64,000 nt of DNA from Aradus depressus (GCA_963662175.1 OY759226.1:23420446-23484445); one strand, 5' to 3'; shown: positions 32,206 to 43,511, counted from the first letter of the stretch. The notes: a model not told the origin generated them from the sequence alone. Numbers and translations: made by a program.

Positions 32206-33384
32206 GAAAATTTTCTGTAAAATTTATTTATTTATATAAGCCGTTATATATTTGGACGGTCTAATTGACGTTGAATCGTTGTACTTCCCCAGAATATTGT
32301 TCCTTTTCAAAAATGTTCAATCTAATCCAAAGGTATAAGTTATCTTTCTGGGTTCACAGGAAAATGAATAGCATAGAATAAGAGAACAAATATTGAGTTA
32401 ATTTACCTAAACCTACATTATAAATAAAATCAGAATATCAACATCAAATAAAAAATCAAATTACTTACAATAAAAATCTTAGAAACTAATTTCTACATCT
32501 ACTTTAGTCTTTTTTCTTTTTAAATATTGTGGCCATTCTTTAATTCAAAGTTATTTTGACCATATAAACATATAAATAAACAAAAGTACCTTTGCGCATC
32601 TACTTCACTGTTATTTTCACTCCTACTTGGTTCACTACCTTAACCCTAAAAACACTTACTTCTCTCTTTAGACTGTCCACTTCCACAACACAACCTAGAC
32701 TGTTTCTCTCTATTTAAAAGAGCTGATCGTCGTCATTTGTTTTCCATTCATTGGTTGTTCACATTTCGTTTTAAAACAAAATGCGACTAGTCCATCTTTG
32801 TATATTTATTCACTAATTAAGTTACTTCTCTCCTAACAGCTGTTTTTATACATATAATAATAATTGATTTTATAATTTATTAAAAATCTTAATGTTTTTA
32901 CATCACATCAGTAGGTGTCGTTATATGTTTCTGGATAACCATATCGACAGACTTCTTTAATTTTTTATTTATTTTAGATTTAGGGAATAATAAATAATTT
33001 GTTATTAAGATCTATTGAAAATGAAATTTGACTGCTTGAAAAGTCTTAAAATACATTTTGGGAAGAAAAGCTTCTATTTTTGTTGCGAACCGCTGAGTCA
33101 GAACTAGTATTCATGTTAGTTTTGTGAATGAAACAGCACGTTCCCCTCACTATTGTACCCTACATCTGACACCAGTGATACGTAAATCCCTATTTGTAGT
33201 TAGCCCGGGTGCTGCCCCCATCTGTGCTCCCCCTGACCCTCGACCAAAACAAGTCTAGGATAGCACCAAACAGCACAATTATTACATAGATATATTAAGC
33301 GAAATTAATATAGTGCACTCATAGATTACAGGGATAGGTTGTACAGCCCCTTGTAATAATAATAATAATAACGACAATAATATT
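32206..33384. other. Intronic DNA without clear features
   Basis: AT-rich. 32800-32900 shares an unclassified repeat with 29611-29700. A GC-richer patch at 33190-33260 ('gtgctgcccccatctgtgct') is not coding in a convincing way. Confidence 0.35.
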
Positions 33385-33470
33385 TGAATTTAGTGAATCA
33401 CTGGCTATGTACTTCCCCACAAAATTAATCAATTAATTTTTCACCCTCTCATCAAAATCAATGACGGCGG
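33385..33470 (+). repeat. CHR-family head, split by a mariner
   Basis: 'gtgaatcactggctatgt', then 'acttccccacaaaattaatc'. It is interrupted at about 33470 and resumes at 34344. Confidence 0.55.
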
Positions 33471-34343
33471 ACTGACGACAAAACAAAATATACTTTATTT
33501 ATAGGTTTCATGTGTGGGTCCCCTTCAAAGTACTCTCCTCCCCAACGCACACACTTATCTCAACAGTGTTTTAACTTGTTGAAACAGTCCTGGTACGCTT
33601 CTTTCGTAATGTCCTTTAGCTGCTTCGTCGCATTTGCCTTAATCTCGGGAATCGTCTCAAATCTTCTTCCTTTCAAGGGTCTTTTGAGTTTGGGGAACGA
33701 GAAAAAGTCACAAGGAACAAGGTCAGGTGAGGGGGGGGGAGAACAGTGATTGAGTGTTTGGCGAAAAACTCACGAGTTCTGAAGGATGAATGGGGTTGAA
33801 TTTCGCAGCAACGTGATGCATCTTCAATTTTTCGGTCAAAATCTCGTGACAAGATCCAACTGATATCCCACACTCTTCAGCAAGCTCCCTGACGGTCAGA
33901 GGTCGATTTGCCTGCACCAGGGTGTTGATTTTGTCGACGTGTGGGTCGTCAGTTGACTTGGAAGGGCGTCCAGGACGCTTATCGTTTTCAATAGTCTGTC
34001 GACCACCCTCAAAACGTTCATGCCACTTGAAACATGCCGTACGCTTCATAGCAACATCACCGTAAGCCGTGTTGAGAATAGCAAATGTTTCAGTCGCAGA
34101 TTTTCCAAGTTCAACACAAAATTTCACAGCAAGTCATTGCTCATTCAGGTCGTACATTCTGAAATCCGACAAACGAAAACATTGCGTAGCTAATCAACAA
34201 ATGAAGATATCTACAAGTGGGAAACAGCGTTATCATCAGCTGATCTGTACAAACCTAGCGACACCAAGCGGATTCCCCTGGAACCAATTGGAGCCCCGCA
34301 ATTCAAATCATCCGAGTATTTTTTGAACGTACTTCGTACAGTG
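33470..34343 (-). mobile_element. Mariner-like element, internally deleted
   Basis: The right end 'gaacgtacttcgta' is a mariner-like terminus. A matching terminus is not visible at the left, so the left end seems clipped just after the transposase stop. It is inserted in a CHR repeat. Confidence 0.75.
33482..34157 (-). pseudogene. Mariner transposase, N- and C-terminal parts without catalytic core
   Basis: N-terminal part from about 34157: MYDLNEQ, an in-frame stop, then 'KFCVELGKSATETF' and the helix-turn-helix region 'AMKRTACFKWHERFEGGR', through 'DKRPGRPSKSTDD' and 'AEECGISVGSCHEIL'. After 'NPIHPSELV' the sequence jumps to the C-terminal 'PKLKRPLKGRRFETI' and 'RWGGEYFEGD' blocks in another frame. 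The D,D(34)D region is deleted. It is non-functional, with one stop and one frameshift seen. Confidence 0.82.
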
Positions 34344-34455
34344 CCTTCTGAATGCTTATACTAAATTGTGTGTCGATACATTCATTACATCGGCAATTAT
34401 CGAACTTTTTAAGTCGAGCTGATTCCTCTGAAAATTAATAGATGTCGTCTCACTT
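34344..34455 (+). repeat. CHR-family repeat, continuation after mariner
   Basis: Internal unit 'gtgtcgatacattcattaca', then 'aaaattaatagatgtcgtct'. It abuts an inverted second copy at the tail. Confidence 0.6.
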
Positions 34456-34805
34456 TTACTTCCCCAATTTTACGAAGTATAGAGGAAGTTATATAATTGG
34501 TCACGAATTCGATGCGGTGTTTTCAATAGAATTTTATCTTTTTCGACCTCCAGTTGAAAGTCAAAAACCCCAATAACTGCCAATGTAATGAATGTATCGA
34601 CATGAAATTTCATATCTAGAGTCAAAACGCCATGAGGACAATACCAGTTAAATTTCAGTAAAAAATGCCGAAGGGAAGGGGGGTTCAGGGGGGCTCAACT
34701 CAAAAATTCTAATAGCTGACGACGTAATAAATTTTTCAACACAGTTCAGTTTAGTATGGGCCTATATAATTTATTGATTATTAGTGAATACGGTCGATTG
34801 GGTTC
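34456..34805 (-). repeat. CHR-family repeat, reverse copy, split by SINE
   Basis: Starts at the shared tail hairpin (acttccccaattttacgaag) and has two reversed internal units. The head 'gagcgaaaagttaattgatt', then 'tcgttctggggaagta', resumes after the SINE at 35170. Two copies thus sit tail to tail. Confidence 0.6.
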
Positions 34806-34820
34806 AGGAGCGAAAAGTTA

Positions 34821-35169
34821 GGTTAGGTTAGGTTTTATGACTCATGCCCGGGCTTTAACTACGAGGTTATAACTTCGCCTACTACCAGAGCGCTCTTTCG
34901 TCACTCTGGTGGACATGAGCCCGACTCTACTGTGGGAGTCCTAAATTTTGCCTACCCTAAATTTTTATTCACCTAGGAAAGGGATCTTTAACGAGTACCT
35001 GACATCGTACAGGCTCGGGACCATCGCTTAACGTCCCATCCGAAGGTCGGCGTGCTTAAGTTTATTTTATCTATCAGATAAAATAAACTAAGGGCCTCGG
35101 TCGGGTTACGAACCCACGTTCTTGAGCTCAGAAGTCAAGCACGCATACCACTGAGCTACCGGCGCCCTC
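34821..35169 (-). repeat. SINE-A, full-length young copy
   Basis: Perfect 15-bp target duplication aggagcgaaaagtta (34806-34820 and 35170-35184). It begins with 'ggttaggttaggttttatga'. 349 bp. Confidence 0.93.
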
Positions 35170-35290
35170 AGGAGCGAAAAGTTAATTGATTATTTCGTTC
35201 TGGGGAAGTATATTCACCGAAATTCCGTTGGAAACTCCGCATCAAATTTCTGACCGATTATCTAACTTCCCTTATAACTGGGGGAAGTGA
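35170..35290. repeat. CHR head of the reverse copy joined to another CHR tail
   Basis: 'ttctggggaagtatattcac' is followed at once by 'ctgaccgattatctaacttc' and 'actgggggaagtg', a forward tail. Copies are therefore concatenated here. Confidence 0.5.
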
Positions 35291-35726
35291 AAATAACCCA
35301 AAATTTCCCCTCCACTGGGTCAAAATGTATCCCCTGTTCGTCCTTCTCATGATGGTGCCCGCATAGCTCTTCGTAATTCATCGACAGGCCCCAGCGATCA
35401 ATCTGTTCTGTCATAGTTTGTGGGGAACAATTAGGAAGAGGGTGGGGAATTTGTGTTTGTTAAGGGAGCAACGGGGGTGGAGCGAACGAAACGTTGAAAC
35501 TACCCCTGAAGTAAGCAAACTGGTTCTTTTGTATTGAACAATTTAGGATACTTGTTTTGATTATGATCGGTATATTAATAATCATGAATTGATCAATTAA
35601 GTGTTTGCTCTCCCTCCAAAACCAATAGTTTGGGATAATTATCGATTGGCTTTTATTCAAATCGGATCTTGGAAAATATGTTTTTTCCATAATCGAGAGG
35701 AAAATGGAGTCTATTTCTTCATCACG
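35291..35726. other. Unassigned intronic DNA
   Basis: No gene or terminus recognised. Ends where a LINE fragment begins. Confidence 0.3.
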
Positions 35727-35768
35727 TTCGTTTCCTAGGCCTCAAACTTGACTACCCAATATGGATAC
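35727..35768 (+). pseudogene. Jockey-like LINE fragment (part 1 of 3, split by insertions)
   Basis: 'tttcctaggcctcaaacttg' corresponds to the 'RYLGLILD' coding region of the copy at 14163. It is broken at the LTR element and continues at 41128. Confidence 0.5.
35765..35768. repeat. Target-site duplication of LTR element (left)
   Basis: ATAC, repeated at 41128-41131 directly after the right LTR. Confidence 0.8.
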
Positions 35769-36573
35769 TGTGATGTACACTACGGAACATTTTTTTAATG
35801 AATATTTTATGAATAAAAAGTAATTTTTTTTATTATAATCTAATATTATATATATATTAGATATATATCAAGGTGTTTGAGAAACAAAACAAGAAAACAT
35901 ATAAAAAACAGCTGTGAAATAGTGTTAAATGTAATGGAGTCGTGAGCTAGCTCTTAAACGGTGCATGTGGTTTGATATGTTTTAAATTAAAATGAAGTTG
36001 AACAATTAGATGAAAGTTGACTGGGGTGGAATTAAAGTGTGAAGAGTTGACGGGGTCTGGTTTTCGTGGTAGAGGCGTCGAGAAGGTACAATTAATAATA
36101 TATATTTTTCAATATGCCCAAATAAAAAAAAAAGAAATAGTTTTTTAAGTATTAATTTAATGTTTTTGTGCCATTGTAAATTTTTGTTTTGTTTGTTCAA
36201 ATGTTAAGTTTTTTTAAAATTTAAATATGTAAATATAGATAATAACCCAAATATTTGTCCTCTTCAAATTCTATCCTATTCATCTTCCCTGTTGGCCCAG
36301 TAGTAGTATCATTTGAAAAACCTTTGGATTAGAAATTAATATTATTTAAAATTATTAAAATTTGGTATCTCTTTGTGAATCCAAGTGTAAAGTTTGTTTA
36401 ATTGAATTTTTTTTCGTTGTATACGTGTACTTTCTTAAAAATTGCACGTCTTAAATTATTGATAATATTTTTTTAGGGCAATTTTCGGCAAACTACTGTA
36501 GAAATCAAAATTTAAATAAACAAAAGAGATCAAATTTCTACAGGAAATGTGGTAGCAAACAAGTTTTATCACA
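35769..36573 (+). mobile_element. Left LTR of non-autonomous element, 805 bp
   Basis: Begins TGTGA and ends TCACA. It matches 40323-41127 in length and, by eye, in every base compared, including an A10 run. Short frames inside it are duplicated in the other LTR and not genes. Confidence 0.92.
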
Positions 36574-36831
36574 TTTTTGGCATATCCCTTGTGTGGACGA
36601 TTTTCGCCACAAAGCCCCATCATATTTTGGCAAAACCTTGATGGGAGAATTTTTTTATATTAATTAAAGTAGGGAAATAGGTTGAATAAGATGAAAAGGA
36701 TAGAATAGAGACAAATAAGGGTTACATTTAGTTTTGAGAAATAATTTTTTTTTTGCCAACTTCAAAAGAAGGTTACTATTTTATATAACATTGTTTTTGT
36801 TTAGTAATTATATATTTAGTAAAGTAAGAAA

Positions 36832-38190
36832 ATGCCAATTACCAGAGGACAAGCGAGATTAGAGGAGGAAAGTAGAGAGGAAGGGTCAAGTTCGGAGGAA
36901 AGATCCGATATGGAGTTATCGGAAGATAGAGAAAGGGAGACTCCAGCCGCAATGGAGTCCATGCAGGGTACAGGTGAGGAGTCGCAAGGGGAGGGGGTAA
37001 ATAAAGATAAAGAAAAAGAGGGCATTGCTGCTCCTGATATGGAATGGCTCCGTGTTGTGTTAACAAAGTTAACTGGGGATATGAATCAAAAAATGGAAGA
37101 GCAAAGTAATAAATTAGTAAATCTAGAGAAAAATTTAAGAGGGGATATGAATCAAAAAATGGAAGAGCAAAGTAATAAATTAGGAAATTTTGTAACAAAG
37201 TTAACTGGGGATATGAATCAAAAAATGGAAGAGCAAAGTAATAAATTAGTAAATCTAGAGAAAAATTTAAGAGGGGATATGAATCAAAAAATGGAAGAGC
37301 AAAGTAATAAATTAGGAAATTTTGTAACAAAGTTAACTGGGGAAATGGGAAATTTAAGGGGGGATATTGGAAATATCAATCAAAAAATAGAAGAACAGGG
37401 TAGAGATTTAAGGAGGAATATGAAAGAGCAAGGAATAGAATTAAGGGGGGATTTGGAAAATATAAATCAGAGAATAGAAGAACAGGGAAAAGAATTAAAG
37501 GGAGAGATGGGAAATTTAAGAGGCGACATTAAAAATTTAGAAGTTAAATTAAATAAAAAGGTGGACAATTTGATGAACCAATTAGAGAAAATTCAAATAG
37601 AAAATGAAAGAGTTGAAAGTAGGATAAATAAAGCAGGAGAAAACTTAGAAAAGCACTTTATTCAAAAAATTAACAAGTTGGATGAAGGGAATTCTGAAGT
37701 AGAAAAAGAGGTTCTTATTATTGACAGTCAGTCACAAGTTGATGAGGTAGAAGGAACAGAGAATAACAGTGGGGAGGAACAGACCCAAATTTTAGAGAAA
37801 GATGTGGAGGAAGAGAGTCAAAATGTAGAAAAATTAGAATTAAGTGAAATTCAAGAAAATCGGATGAATGTTGATGTGAATGGACAGAGTGAAAGGAACA
37901 TTTTGATGTTATTAGACAAAACAAACGAACAGACTGAGGACAACAAACGAAAGACAAATTTTAATTTTAAAGAAAATATAGTTAAAACCTACAGACAAAC
38001 TGGAAATAGAAAGGAGGCTAATAAAAGATATAAGAACAATTTTAAAAAGAGAATAAAAGCATTCAAACAGGTATTAAGGACAAAATTAACACTGAACAAA
38101 TATTTAGAAAAGGGGGAGGGGATCTTTAAAGACATAATTCGCCGGGGCATCCGGAAAAAGATAAAATTAAATTTGGGCTTTGCAATATAA
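36832..38190 (+). CDS. Gag-like coiled-coil protein of the LTR element (452 aa)
   Basis: Starts MPITRGQARLEEE in an acidic, Ser/Glu-rich N-terminus (to about residue 70). Residues 75-275 are heptad-rich coiled coil built of 'GDMNQKMEEQSNKL' and 'GNLRGDI' modules. An acidic linker follows, then a very basic C-terminus from about residue 385 (KRYKNNFKKRIKAF, IRRGIRKKIKLNL) that could bind nucleic acid. A 44-residue block is exactly duplicated (132 bp, from about 37062 and about 37194). There is no CCHC knuckle and no recognisable capsid domain. Position behind the LTR and the basic tail suggest a Gag role, but that is an inference. The antisense 163-residue frame is its shadow. Confidence 0.75.
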   Translation: MPITRGQARLEEESREEGSSSEERSDMELSEDRERETPAAMESMQGTGEESQGEGVNKDKEKEGIAAPDMEWLRVVLTKLTGDMNQKMEEQSNKLVNLEKNLRGDMNQKMEEQSNKLGNFVTKLTGDMNQKMEEQSNKLVNLEKNLRGDMNQKMEEQSNKLGNFVTKLTGEMGNLRGDIGNINQKIEEQGRDLRRNMKEQGIELRGDLENINQRIEEQGKELKGEMGNLRGDIKNLEVKLNKKVDNLMNQLEKIQIENERVESRINKAGENLEKHFIQKINKLDEGNSEVEKEVLIIDSQSQVDEVEGTENNSGEEQTQILEKDVEEESQNVEKLELSEIQENRMNVDVNGQSERNILMLLDKTNEQTEDNKRKTNFNFKENIVKTYRQTGNRKEANKRYKNNFKKRIKAFKQVLRTKLTLNKYLEKGEGIFKDIIRRGIRKKIKLNLGFAI

Positions 38191-40322
38191 TTGCATTAGC
38201 CACTTTTTATAGTGAACCTATTTTTTTTGCAACTCGGATGAGTTTGAGGAAATGACTGACAGACTAACATGACAGAATTAGGATTAATTTAAAATATGAC
38301 GAAGTGACATTGGACTAATATAATAGTATGAATGATACATTTATTTTTGAATGAGAGAATTTTGGTACATGAAGAGTATGAATGAATTTTGGTATAGTTC
38401 TGTGTTTAAAGTAATCAGGAATTATATTTTTTTTAGGATTAGATTATATGTTAGGATCAGTATAAAATTATCTGAGAATTATATTTAAGGATTAGTCACC
38501 CAAATTTAATATGTGAAAGTTTTTTATTTAGAAGTTACTTATTAATAATGATTATTGAAAATTAAGACATATACATATAACTGATTGATTTTGAACGAAC
38601 ATAATATGGAAGAAGATAGATTTTTTATTATTATATTTTTTATTACAAAATGTTAGAAAGAAAATCAGCAGGCTGAGAGATGCCTAGATCTCTTTGGAGA
38701 CATGACGAACTTCCTGAGGCCGAGTCAAGGGGACAGATTTTGTGTTTCGGAACTGTTCAGCTAGGATACCGGACGTGACTAAATCATAATAATATTATAA
38801 ATTAGAAAGACGAACGAAAATGTATAGAAGCCTTGAAAGGATAATATATTATATAAATTGTATGTATGCATAGGTTAGTAAATTTTTGTTATTATAAATT
38901 CTATTATTTAGACAATTTCATTTATTATTCTGAGTAACATGTTTTTCTACGTAAATTTGTTTAATAGAGAGAGTAGATGAGAAGAGTTGTAGGAGCACAT
39001 TATATAACTTTAGGAATAGGAACAAACGAAGGGTAATATTAATTAGAGAAATTTGAAATTAAATTGCTGATGACATTCTTTTAGACGTCGGGATTATATA
39101 GATTTGTTTTGGGAGATATTATTTTTAATTCTAGTAAGAGCTAGTGATTAATTAGAGATATATATTTTTTTTGATCTGTGGGAGATGATTTTTTTTGTGT
39201 GTCGACTAGAAAGAACTAGCGATATATTGGAGATATATATTTTTTTTGCGTGGAAGATGATTTTTGTATGTCGACTAGAAAGAACTAGCGATATAATGGA
39301 GATTTATATTGTAATGTTGGTTGCCTACCTGAGATAGGAGGAACCGTATTTTTGCTACATCGACGAAAGTATTCTTAGGGTGTAATTAGTTAGGGAAGTA
39401 AATTGAATTGAAATATATGTGAGATACATTTTTTTTTTAGTTAGGAAGTATGAAGGACGTCTCAAAGAATTTAATACCTCAAAAGACAAGTACTATATAT
39501 ATTAAATAAATTAAATTTGTATTCCTTATTACCCGGCGTGAGGCCTAATTTTGATTGTTAAGTAATATTTTGGAAGTGTGATGAAGTAAATAAAAAAGGA
39601 TTTATTTAATTTTTATTTCAAGTAAATTTTTTTATATACAATCTTTTTATATAATTATTTTGAATACATACAAATGTTATATTGATGGTAAAGGCGGAAA
39701 GTAAAATTAATTGGCAATTTCTTAAATCTGCATCCAACATGATTATTTCCAAACTTAATTTAATGACTATGACTGATCCTGTAAATATGTAAAAATTTAG
39801 TATGTTATTTTTTTTTGATGTTCAATTAGTTCCAATTTTTATAAATTTAAGTTAACATTTTCTTTAGGTTAAGGATTAATTGTAAATTTTTAGATTAATA
39901 TTTGTTTTTGTTTATTAGAAATTAGGTACGTATATATATAAGTTTAATAATTGTAAATAGTTATAAAAATATAAAAAATGGGCATATATGTATAAAAAGA
40001 GCGTCGAATTGGGCATATAAAAAAATAAAAATAAATCAGTGAGTGTAAGTGAGAGAGAGACTTCGATACATCGTTGAGCAATGAGTTGAAGACACCAAGG
40101 AGCCAGCCAACATGTGCGTTTGAGGAGGAATCTACCTGTGTATTGGAGGAAGACGTTAATCCATCTGTGTATTGAAGGAGGAAGCCTATGTGGATTCGAG
40201 GAAGAAGCTAATCAACCTGTGTATAGGAAGAAATTAAATCTGAAAGAACTTATAAAAAAAAAAAAAAAAAAAAAAAAAATTTTGTGAACAAACATTTTTT
40301 TTAAAAAGAAGGAAAAGGCAAA
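38191..40322 (+). other. Non-coding interior of the LTR element
   Basis: AT-rich with no long frame. It holds a tandem region at 39125-39310 and a 28-nt A run around 40255-40280. Near 40100-40230, 'ctgtgtattggaggaaga'-type units are repeated loosely. Pol would normally sit here. Confidence 0.7.
39125..39310. repeat. 70-bp tandem repeat inside the LTR element
   Basis: 'gactagaaagaactagcgat' occurs at 39203 and 39273, with a diverged earlier unit from about 39129. Confidence 0.7.
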
Positions 40323-41127
40323 TGTGATGTACACTACGGAACATTTTTTTAATGAATATTTTATGAATAAAAAGTAATTTTTTTTATTATAATCTAATAT
40401 TATATATATATTAGATATATATCAAGGTGTTTGAGAAACAAAACAAGAAAACATATAAAAAACAGCTGTGAAATAGTGTTAAATGTAATGGAGTCGTGAG
40501 CTAGCTCTTAAACGGTGCATGTGGTTTGATATGTTTTAAATTAAAATGAAGTTGAACAATTAGATGAAAGTTGACTGGGGTGGAATTAAAGTGTGAAGAG
40601 TTGACGGGGTCTGGTTTTCGTGGTAGAGGCGTCGAGAAGGTACAATTAATAATATATATTTTTCAATATGCCCAAATAAAAAAAAAAGAAATAGTTTTTT
40701 AAGTATTAATTTAATGTTTTTGTGCCATTGTAAATTTTTGTTTTGTTTGTTCAAATGTTAAGTTTTTTTAAAATTTAAATATGTAAATATAGATAATAAC
40801 CCAAATATTTGTCCTCTTCAAATTCTATCCTATTCATCTTCCCTGTTGGCCCAGTAGTAGTATCATTTGAAAAACCTTTGGATTAGAAATTAATATTATT
40901 TAAAATTATTAAAATTTGGTATCTCTTTGTGAATCCAAGTGTAAAGTTTGTTTAATTGAATTTTTTTTCGTTGTATACGTGTACTTTCTTAAAAATTGCA
41001 CGTCTTAAATTATTGATAATATTTTTTTAGGGCAATTTTCGGCAAACTACTGTAGAAATCAAAATTTAAATAAACAAAAGAGATCAAATTTCTACAGGAA
41101 ATGTGGTAGCAAACAAGTTTTATCACA
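40323..41127 (+). mobile_element. Right LTR of non-autonomous element, 805 bp
   Basis: Same termini and length as the left LTR. It is followed by the ATAC duplication and the continuing LINE fragment. Confidence 0.92.
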
Positions 41128-41315
41128 ATACAAACTGTTACTAAAACTAATAGACATAAGATCAAAATAAACTATGAGAACAAAACGATTAATATTTAAC
41201 GCAATACTCAAGCCTATGTGGGTGGACTTTATGGAGTTCAATCCTTGCAATCCAAAATCATTCGTACAATAGCCAATGCTCCTTATTACATCTCCAAGAA
41301 AACCACAAACAATTA
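41128..41315 (+). pseudogene. Jockey-like LINE fragment (part 2 of 3)
   Basis: 'tccttgcaatccaaaatcat', then 'cgtacaatagccaatgctcc', matches the copy at 14163. It is broken by a Tigger element at 41316. Confidence 0.65.
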
Positions 41316-42052
41316 CAGTAAAATCCGGTTATAACGATATTCAAGGGACCAAGAAAAATATATCGTTACATCCGGAACCAAACTGTTGTAAGAAGTGCGT
41401 CTTATAAATCTTGATGTTGGCTGCTTCTGTTTTTTTTTTTAATTTTTTTTTTCAGTCATATTTTTCAAATATTTCTTTGATTTTGTCTTTGGCTTTCCAA
41501 ATTGTCGATAACGTAGACTGGGAAATTCAAAGCTCCGACACTAACTTTTTGATTGTTTCTCCTTTCTCAATCCTATTTATGATTTTCACTTTTTCTTCAA
41601 TTGCACTGTCACGATCCCTACGGAGGCAAAGGAAAGACTAATCTGAAACTAGGAATATATGCATTAGAAGGGAAGAAGGGAGTTCGAAGAAACTTCGACA
41701 AGGGGGGAATGGTATGTTTAGAAATGGAACAACTCATTGCGCTCGGAAAGAGTAAACAAGAACCGTGTTTAAAACCATTTTCTATAATGTTCGTATTTTT
41801 CATCCGTTGAAAACTCATACTGTTTTACCCAATTATGTATGTATGTGCGTATGTACATACATACTATATCGTTATAACCGGAATGAAAAAAACAACTTTT
41901 TCTTATGTTTTAGATCGTCTTATACGGAATATCGTTATACCTAACATCGTTATATCCGGATTTATTTCTTCACTTTTAAATAGCAAACCAAACTAGATAC
42001 GGGTTATCCGGGAAATATTTACATCAGGAATCGTTATAAAAGGATTTTACTG
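41316..42052 (-). mobile_element. Tigger/pogo-like element, 737 bp, non-autonomous
   Basis: Inverted ends CAGTAAAATCCGGTTATAAC (left) and its near-complement at the right ('ggattttactg'), with TA on both sides. It is inserted in the LINE fragment. Confidence 0.88.
41430..41640 (-). pseudogene. Tigger transposase N-terminal fragment (CENP-B-type HTH)
   Basis: The minus strand encodes 'EEKVKIINRIEKGETIKKL', then a stop and 'ISQSTLSTIWKAKDKIKE'. This is the psq/CENP-B N-terminal helix-turn-helix of pogo-superfamily transposases. The second HTH and the DDE domain are missing, so it is inactive. Confidence 0.75.
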
Positions 42053-42195
42053 TATTTTCCTCCTTTATTACCCACGTTGATTCTCTAGTCCGTGCCCTCC
42101 CTGCTGCCACACTTCCTGAACGACACCTTAAGCGCCAATGGCCTAGAGACCTTCTCAGATCAGGCAGTGACAATGATTAGCCATGAGTGTAACTC
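42053..42195 (+). pseudogene. Jockey-like LINE fragment (part 3 of 3)
   Basis: Continues after the TA: 'gattctctagtccgtgccct' and 'aagcgccaatggcctagaga', matching 14610-14680. Confidence 0.65.
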
Positions 42196-42285
42196 AGTGT
42201 CTAAAGTTCTTAATCTTCATACAAAATTTTGTGTCGATACATTCCTTACATTGGCAGTTATTAGGGCTTTTGAGTCGAGCACACC
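42196..42285 (+). repeat. CHR-family repeat, split by a hAT element (part 1)
   Basis: 'ttttgtgtcgatacattcct', then 'gggcttttgagtcgagcaca'. It continues at 42709. Confidence 0.6.
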
Positions 42286-42700
42286 TAGGGTTCAATTTAT
42301 ACCACAAAGTATCGATACTTTTACTCATGAGTAGTATCGATTAAAACTTTCGATGGTAGATCCGTAGACGAAGTCAATCATCCGTAGATATACGGATAAA
42401 TCCATAGGGTTCGTATCACTGCATGAGGTATTACCCTCATCGATATACGAGTATATCACTTGTCCGTGGACCATCATTTGAGTTCAGTATTTTATTGTGA
42501 CAACAAATAAAAGAAAATTGTAAGAAAATAAACGGTGAACGATTTGAAACGAATTGAAAACATTATATAATTTTTGTAAGTGTTGAAATTTGAAACGAGT
42601 ACTTTGAATGGATACAAGTAATATCTATTCGATACCTACTTGGTATCGAAAGGAAAGTATCGATGCTTTACTTGTATTAACTTGTATCGATAGATCCCTA
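42286..42700. mobile_element. hAT-like MITE, 415 bp
   Basis: Ends TAGGGTTC / GATCCCTA. The flanking 8-mers agcacacc and aacacacc differ at one base, as expected of an aged 8-bp hAT duplication. The interior is rich in 'gtatcgata' motifs. No transposase. Confidence 0.65.
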
Positions 42701-42708
42701 AACACACC

Positions 42709-43075
42709 TCTGATGCCCTTCTTTTGTTCGGCCGATTTCGCTCAAAATTAACATGTTTCATCCTTATGGGGTTTTGAATTCACATATGAAATTTTGTATC
42801 GATAAATTCATTACAATGGCAGTTATTAGAGATTTAGAGTTAAGCTTCTTCCCTAATCTCCCCTTTCCCTTTGGTCAATCTGACTGAAAATCAATAGATA
42901 TCATCCTTAGAGGGTTCTGGATACACATATAAAATTTCGTTTTGATAATTTCAGTTTATCGGGAGTTATCGTGTTCACAGATACACAAAAGTACATTTTT
43001 TTAATTTTTTTATGTAATTTCATTGAATACTTGCATCGAATTTTTCACCTATTACAAACTTCCTCTATACTTTTA
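42709..43075 (+). repeat. CHR-family repeat (part 2), long copy
   Basis: Two more internal units ('ttacaatggcagttattaga', 'gaaaatcaatagatatcatc') and a tail remnant 'aacttcctctatactttta'. With part 1 this copy holds about three units. Confidence 0.6.
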
Positions 43076-43511
43076 AACCACCGATTGGTTTATATGGGAA
43101 TATTGACTATGAGGAGACAAGGGTTGGTTCAGGGTGGTATAAGCTATTCCACGACTACCCCCCCCCCCCAGCCAGAGGTTAATGAACCATTGATTGACTA
43201 ACCGTTCAAGTGACTATTGAGTCTGGAGTGCGAGTCCCGGCTGGTTTCCATATACATCCTGAGAGAACTCTTCGACCGGTAAACCTCCAACCATTAGAAC
43301 TCATTAAACTAACTCAACACGTCGACGCTTCACATCAATTATTTATCTAGGAAAAAAAAAAAAAAAACGATAGCTCTAGGAGACAACATGGTCAGAACTT
43401 ATAAGTAGTCAACGTTAGCTGAAAAAGAAATAAATACAGTGAAAAAAATAAATAAGAGAAGAAAAAATTCCGTTAGAGATTCCTTTGAAAGTTACCAGGT
43501 GGCGTAGAAAA
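43076..43511. other. Unassigned intronic DNA
   Basis: A C run at 43149-43160 and a 15-nt A run near 43350. No gene recognised. Confidence 0.3.

Larger units (their letters stand above)
35769..41127 (+). mobile_element. Non-autonomous LTR retrotransposon, 5359 bp, no pol
   Basis: Two 805-bp LTRs, a 4-bp target duplication and a purine-rich stretch 'aaaaagaaggaaaaggcaa' immediately before the right LTR. The only coding potential is a 452-residue coiled-coil protein. No protease, RT or integrase is seen in the 2.1 kb after it. TGG lies a few bases inside the left LTR as a possible primer site. Movement would need enzymes from a partner element, and apparently identical LTRs imply recent activity. 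Confidence 0.9.

Noticed and set aside
36839..37330. 163-residue minus-strand open frame
   Set aside because: Exact shadow of the coiled-coil ORF; its repeats mirror the 132-bp duplication.
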